Of a stretch of DNA of 64,000 bases, positions 59,330-64,000 are shown one piece after another. Location: positions 6,074,001 to 6,138,000 of the forward strand of contig NC_088321.1 of NCBI RefSeq assembly GCF_910592395.1, written 5' to 3'. This DNA comes from Lineus longissimus (Eukaryota; Nemertea; Pilidiophora; Heteronemertea; Lineidae). Each line of letters begins with the position of its first letter. The first letter of the stretch is position 1. The position numbers and the translations under genes are program-made. Below the pieces are notes generated by a model that was not told where the DNA came from, searched no databases, and saw only the letters and a list, made by a program, of their open reading frames with translations.

Positions 59330-59670
59330 AGTCATTAACAGGCTGTCATGGCATTATGTAAGCCTCATTCGATCCCATTTCTTTATAACGGAAACTATAC
59401 TCACATGCCATCGCTTTTTGGGAACAACATTCACGGGCGACGGTTTTATACAAATCACATTCACTAGCAATTGTTTTATAGAAACTTCATTTCGCAGGCC
59501 ATGGTCATGGCTGTATTGAAAATATTCACAGACCATGGCTCTATGGAAACCTCATTTATGGGCCTTGGTTAAATGATAACCTTTATACAAACCAATGCTT
59601 TCTGGAAGCCTCATTTACAGACCATGGTTTCATGGAAATCGCACCATTTACATGTACAGGCCATGGCTTG
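59330..59670 (+). repeat. Diverged ~36-bp minisatellite
   Basis: About nine imperfect units of the type CAGACCATGGCTCTATGGAA followed by CCTCATTTA. Isolated units also occur near 57,350. Confidence 0.7.
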
Positions 59671-60129
59671 AAAACTTCAAAATCAATGGCAATATGGGAA
59701 CCACTATAATAATAACGCGATCAGACACCTTCGGCAATAACTGGATAAATTTAGGCTTTGGCAGTTTAAACCTGGGGGACCTTGGAGTTTCCGTGATTTT
59801 GTGCTCGATGACCTTTGACCAGTTATGTCCCAGACCTTTGACAGTGCTTATTTGGGGCAAACCTGGTTATCACCCAATATGGTGATGCGGGCCATAGATC
59901 TGGTAGGAAATGTTCATTAATGCACTCATTCCATTTTATACCCCAGTATTGTGACCTTTTCAAAATATTGATGCCTCGATCGGTGGCAAGTCCGGGTGCA
60001 ACCTACACGTCACACGTATATCAAGCTTATTGGCGATAAGGCCATCGACCTTGGAGAATAAGTGGAACACACAGCCGGCAAACAAACAGAAAGAAAAATG
60101 GCCAAAAAAACATTTAGTATGGATAGTGT

Positions 60130-60186
60130 CCCCCCCCCCCCTCCCGTACGATGGTCCTCTAGGTACTCTTCTCCCCCCCCCCCCCC
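60130..60186 (+). repeat. Two poly-C tracts
   Basis: Runs of 12 C (60,130-60,141) and 14 C (60,173-60,186), part of a window-wide set of such tracts. Confidence 0.9.
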
Positions 60187-60466
60187 ACCCCCACCCACAC
60201 ACGCCCTCCTCCCAGCCCCTTCAATTACCTTTGGGCCAATCGGAAGGACATTAAACTGGCAATCTAATGATCAGTGACTATGCAACTTCGATATTCGTAT
60301 ATATTCTTTGAACCAATAGCGTCGATTCATATTGCAAAACACTTTCGACACTAACTCCCGGCACATTACTAAAACCCGGAATTCCGCGGATTTCCCCGGA
60401 TTTACGCACATTACGGAACCAAGCTCTTTTCCGAAATTCCTGGGACATTATTGCACACACGCGGTA

Positions 60467-61080
60467 GGGCTGTATTCGTTGTCACAGGCGATTGAGAGAT
60501 TGCGCAGAGGCGAGTGAGAAATACATGCTGCACGACAGGGCTGTATTCGTTGTCACAGGCGATTGAGAGATTGCACAGAGGCGAGTGAGAAATACATGCT
60601 GCGCGGCAGGGCTGTATTCGTTGTCACAGGCGATTGAGAGATTGCACACATGCGAGTTGGAAATACATGCTGCGCAGCAGGGCTGTATTCATTGTCACAG
60701 GCGATTGAGAGATTGCACACATGCGAGTTGGAAATACATGCTGCGCGGCAGGGCTGTATTCGTTGTCACAGGCGATTGAGAGATTGCACAGAGGCGAGTG
60801 AGAAATACATGCTGCGCAGCAGGGCTGTATTCATTGTCACAGGCGATTGAGAGATTGCACAGATGCGAGTTGGAAATACATGCTGCGCGGCAGGGCTGTA
60901 TTCGTTGTCACAGGCGATTGAGAGATTGCACAGAGGCGAGTGAGAAATACATGCTGCGCGGCAGGGCTGTATTCGTTGTCACAGGCGATTGAAAGATTGC
61001 ACACATGCGAGTTGGAAATACATGCTGCGCGGTAGGGCTGTATTCGATGTCGTAGGCGAGTGAGAGACCTCTCCTCATGA
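60467..61080 (+). repeat. 71-bp minisatellite, about 8.5 copies
   Basis: GGGCTGTATTCGTTGTCACA starts units at 60,467, 60,538, 60,609, 60,680, 60,751, 60,822, 60,893, 60,964 and 61,035, an exact 71-bp spacing. Two unit variants (AGAGGCGAGTGAG and ACATGCGAGTTGG) alternate. The open frames across it are repeat by-products. Confidence 0.95.
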
Positions 61081-61230
61081 TCCTCGCATCATGAATGATA
61101 GTACACCTGTACAGTGTGTACATCAGGCCTACGGTACGTATAGTGTGTGGTGTGTACCTCGGTGTCTACTGTACTAGTGGTTGTTGCTGCACTACACTAT
61201 GTTGTTGTAATGCCACTAATAGAACCTGGG

Positions 61231-62391
61231 GGGTAGTTGTAAAACAAGAAACACAGAAACGAAACAGAAACACAGAAACACAGAAACGAAACGCAGAAAC
61301 CAGTCTTGTGGCGAATTCTGGTCTGCAGACTCCATCTTGTTGCCATGGTTGTGGCCGCGAACGCGGGTGTAACTAAAACTGGTATTCAGTCGGAATGGAA
61401 GGAGGAATGCTCATTTCCCAATACCCCTTTTAGCCTCATCAACGTGTGCGCAGATTTTGATCGTGCCCCTGACCATGCCGATCCACCATCTGTAGGGCAT
61501 GAGGACTTTATGATCGATATGAGCCGCCAGTAAGTCGGCATGACCAATGACCAGAACACGACCATAGGCCTGCTAGGAATGTACAATAGAACATGACTCT
61601 CTATTCGAAGGACTATTTTCTATTTACACTGACCTCCCCAATACACTACATGTATGTACTACACGGCGTAAATAGAAAATAGTCTTTCGAATAGCGAGTC
61701 CTGTTCTTTTGTACATTCCATGGCCTGTGCACGACACTAGGCTGAACTTCCCTACTGCAACCTCATTAACATAAACAGATATTTAAAGGGACTATTTAAA
61801 GGCAGCAGCTGGGCAGGCAAGATTGAGTTACTCCAAGTCCAAGTCTAGTGCCCGCCCGCCCCCCCCCCCCCCACTTTACTCTATTCTAGTCGCCAAAATT
61901 GGTCTCTCACGTCTCACATAACGTCGAAATGATTCACCCATGTACTGGTACCGTACCTTGCATTTAGTGCTGCATCAGACGGGATTTGTAGGATGATCCT
62001 GGTACTTCATGTAAATTGAACACTACAAGGCAAGATGTTGCACTGCACCTTCATTTAAAATAACATGCTGTAGGAATCGAATCGAACCTACCAAAGTACT
62101 ACACCACCACCTCAAAAGACTTCACCCATATCGTGCCGCCCCCCCCCCCCCCCCCCCCCAAAGTTGCTCCATGTATCCCCTCAACAACTCTATTGCATTC
62201 CGGCTGGCCGCAACCCACCAACCTAAGATTTTACTTTTAAACGACAATAACAACGGATTGGGCAAGGAAAGTATCGGCGTGCCGCTTGATTCCAACTTTT
62301 ATGAAAACCCGTTTGATTTTCGTTTCTGCGTTTCGTTTCTGCGTTTCTGTGTTTCTGTTTCGTTTCTGTGTTTCTTGTTTTACAACTACCC
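61231..62391. mobile_element. Foldback element (1.16 kb) with AGAAACACAGAAACG arms
   Basis: The ends begin GGGTAGTTGTAAAACAAG and run into imperfect tandem repeats of CAGAAACACAGAAACGAAA; left arm 61,231-61,301, right arm about 62,315-62,391. A perfect 9-bp duplication GAACCTGGG flanks it (61,222-61,230 and 62,392-62,400). The centre holds a palindromic MITE-like unit and two long poly-C tracts. No transposase. Confidence 0.85.
61576..61719. mobile_element. ~144-bp palindromic unit inside the foldback element
   Basis: GGAATGTACAATAGAACATG pairs with its near-complement at 61,700-61,719, and ATTCGAAGGACTATTTTCT pairs further in. Arms of about 60 bp with some mismatches. Confidence 0.65.
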
Positions 62392-62779
62392 GAACCTGGG
62401 GGCCTTGGACGGCCAGTGAAGTCTCTTCCATGTAGATAAACACAGGTGGGGACAGCTAGGAAGGTCGGAGCTGAGAAATGAATGCTACGCGCCACACTCA
62501 AGTCGCATTTCGGTCTCATGGCATTTTTGGCGGCTTTTAACTCTTTGAGATCGCATCACTTTTTTTCTGTCGCAATACCAGGAACGTGCGACTTTTCTTG
62601 AAAAACACCATTTTCAAAAAAAAACAATCATCAAAGTTACTTGCAATTTATATCCCCTGAAAGGTCTTTCTGAGTCCTTTTCTTTGCTTCATAGAATTCC
62701 AATTTAGGCAAAACACCTGATTTACAGGATTTTTAAGAAGAAATATAGTTTTCACCCCTCACCGAATTCCGAAATAATT

Positions 62780-63950
62780 GGCAGAACTAGACATTCCACT
62801 AGCCACAAAAAGTCATAAAAACAACACAGAAAATGAAATGGCCAGGGCCATTGTGCTCACCTCACGTGGAGGAAAGATGGATAAAGAGCATGGTATTGTG
62901 TCATGTAGTGTTAGGTTTGATGTAGGTCCAAGCAATTACAATTTCCCCAAAATGGCCAATTTACAGTACATTCGACCTCTGTTACCTTGAAAAGTAGGTC
63001 AAATCAAAGAAGACCCGGGTGACACATTGAATGGTTGTTAGAATTAGATGTACCTATGATATAAAATTGGTGCCAATCGGGCAAGTCATTACTAGGAATA
63101 ATGGCATTTTGAAGAATTTAGGATTTGGCCCCCTCCCTGGAGGCCAAACGGCAAATCAGATCGCACCAAACTTCAGTACCTGAGATCATCTGACCAAGGG
63201 GTACATGTGTACTTAATTTGTGATCAATAGTCATTGCAGTTAAGAAACGTGCCATAGTTACAGCCTGACGGCGAATTTACGCCATTTGACCTCTGTGACC
63301 TTGACAAGAAGGTCAAATTAAAAACCTGTGTGACATATACTGTATGGTGGTTAGATGTACCCATGATATCGAATTGCTGGCAATCGGGCAAGAAGTTAAG
63401 GAATAATCACATTTTTAAGGTTTTTGGATTTTGCCCCCTGGTGGTCAAGTGGTGAATCATATTGGACCAAACTTCGGTCCCTGAGATAACCTGACTAAGG
63501 GGTGAATGTGTACCAAATTTGGTATCAATAGTCATTGCAGTTTAGAAACGTGCCATCGTTACATCCTAACGGCCAATTTACACCATTTGACCTCTTGTGA
63601 CCTTGAAAAGGAGGTCAAATCAAAAACCCGGAGGATATATGATGCACCTTTGCTAGAAGTAACTACCATATTTTTTTCAAAATTTCCCGACTACTATTAA
63701 GGGAGATATTGCATATTTTCACTTTTAACGTTTGGCCCCCTGGTGGCCAAACTATGAAACGAATCGGACCGAAACTTGGTCTCCAAGGTGTCATTACATA
63801 AGGGTACATGTGTACCAAGTTTCAACTTAATAGCTCTAACAGTTACGAAACGTGCCCTGCTAACGGACGATGGACGACGACGACGACGACGACGGACGAC
63901 GGACGCCACGGTATGGGATAAGCTCACCTCTGCTAAGAGGTGAGCTAATT
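62780..63950 (+). mobile_element. Pearl/Helentron-like non-autonomous element
   Basis: The head contains GCCAGGGCCATTGTGCTCAC. Three diverged core units start at TTTGGCCCCCT-type sites (63,124; 63,428; 63,733), spacing about 305 bp, each with TGACCTCTGTGACCTTGA-type and GAAACGTGCC blocks. A (GAC)n stretch follows (63,875-63,905), and then a terminal hairpin: a 10-bp stem AGCTCACCTC / GAGGTGAGCT (63,921-63,930 and 63,937-63,946). Tandem core, microsatellite and 3' hairpin is the layout of pearl elements, linked to Helentrons. Confidence 0.5.
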
Positions 63951-64000
63951 AGAACTCCCTAGCAACTAACTGCATAATAAATCATTGTCTAAGGCATCCC

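Noticed and set aside
60585-60992. Three overlapping 64-66 codon open frames with near-identical proteins
   Set aside because: They are the 71-bp minisatellite read in shifting frames; no start, splice or domain support.
60467-61080. CRISPR-like regular repeats
   Set aside because: Units are contiguous without unique spacers, and the context is an animal genome.

Overview
The window reads as nuclear DNA of a marine invertebrate animal. It has split genes with GT-AG introns, CR1-like LINEs, DIRS and BEL/Pao-type retroelements, a PIF/Harbinger transposon, tRNA-derived repeats and many MITEs. Long terminal inverted repeats built of 15-bp tandem units, flanked by 8-9 bp target duplications, match the TU foldback elements described in sea urchins. 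An echinoderm is therefore my best guess, by inference only.

Unique genes are sparse and were found from splice signals and reading phase. (1) 132-1585 (+) is the 3' part of a pseudokinase-like gene. (2) 6914-3040 (-) is a six-exon chain with matching phases ending in a chromodomain, with a LINE relic and a MITE in its introns. (3) 22620-18183 (-) is a chain whose first visible exon encodes homeodomain positions up to about 46 and stops at the classic 46/47 intron. Helix 3 is not found and one exon carries an in-frame TGA. Genes 2 and 3 share a strand and could be one transcription unit, but the linking exon was not found. Elsewhere only low-confidence exons and ORFs are seen (25.7-26.5, 29.4-30.8, 34.0, 37.2 and 58.4 kb).

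Most of the window is mobile or repetitive. 3.7-10.2 kb: two near-identical 630-bp MITEs in opposite orientation, and a 404-bp tandem duplication whose second copy is split by a 935-bp TIR element. 10,287-17,578: a giant foldback element with 9-bp target duplication, asymmetric arms of about 167-bp tandem repeats, an 82/58-bp minisatellite in its centre, a 1,548-bp higher-order duplication, and a second foldback (16,108-17,021, 9-bp duplication) nested in its right arm. 18,271-19,853: a long-TIR element with 8-bp duplication holding another long-TIR element. 38.5-42.2 kb: a decayed BEL/Pao-like gag-protease relic with an internal duplication. 46.3 kb: a TIR element with 8-bp duplication. 48.6-54.9 kb: a CR1-like LINE 3' end joined to a DIRS-like element (RT, RNase H, tyrosine recombinase), itself broken by a 1.2-kb Harbinger-like element and a further 0.8-kb insertion. 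55.5-56.3 and 61.2-62.4 kb: two more foldback elements. 60.5-61.1 kb: a 71-bp minisatellite. 62.8-63.95 kb: a pearl/Helentron-like element with three ~305-bp core units and a terminal hairpin.

The main story is one 64-kb segment carrying four foldback elements, three with 9-bp and one with 8-9 bp duplications, unrelated in arm sequence but alike in architecture, one nested in another.
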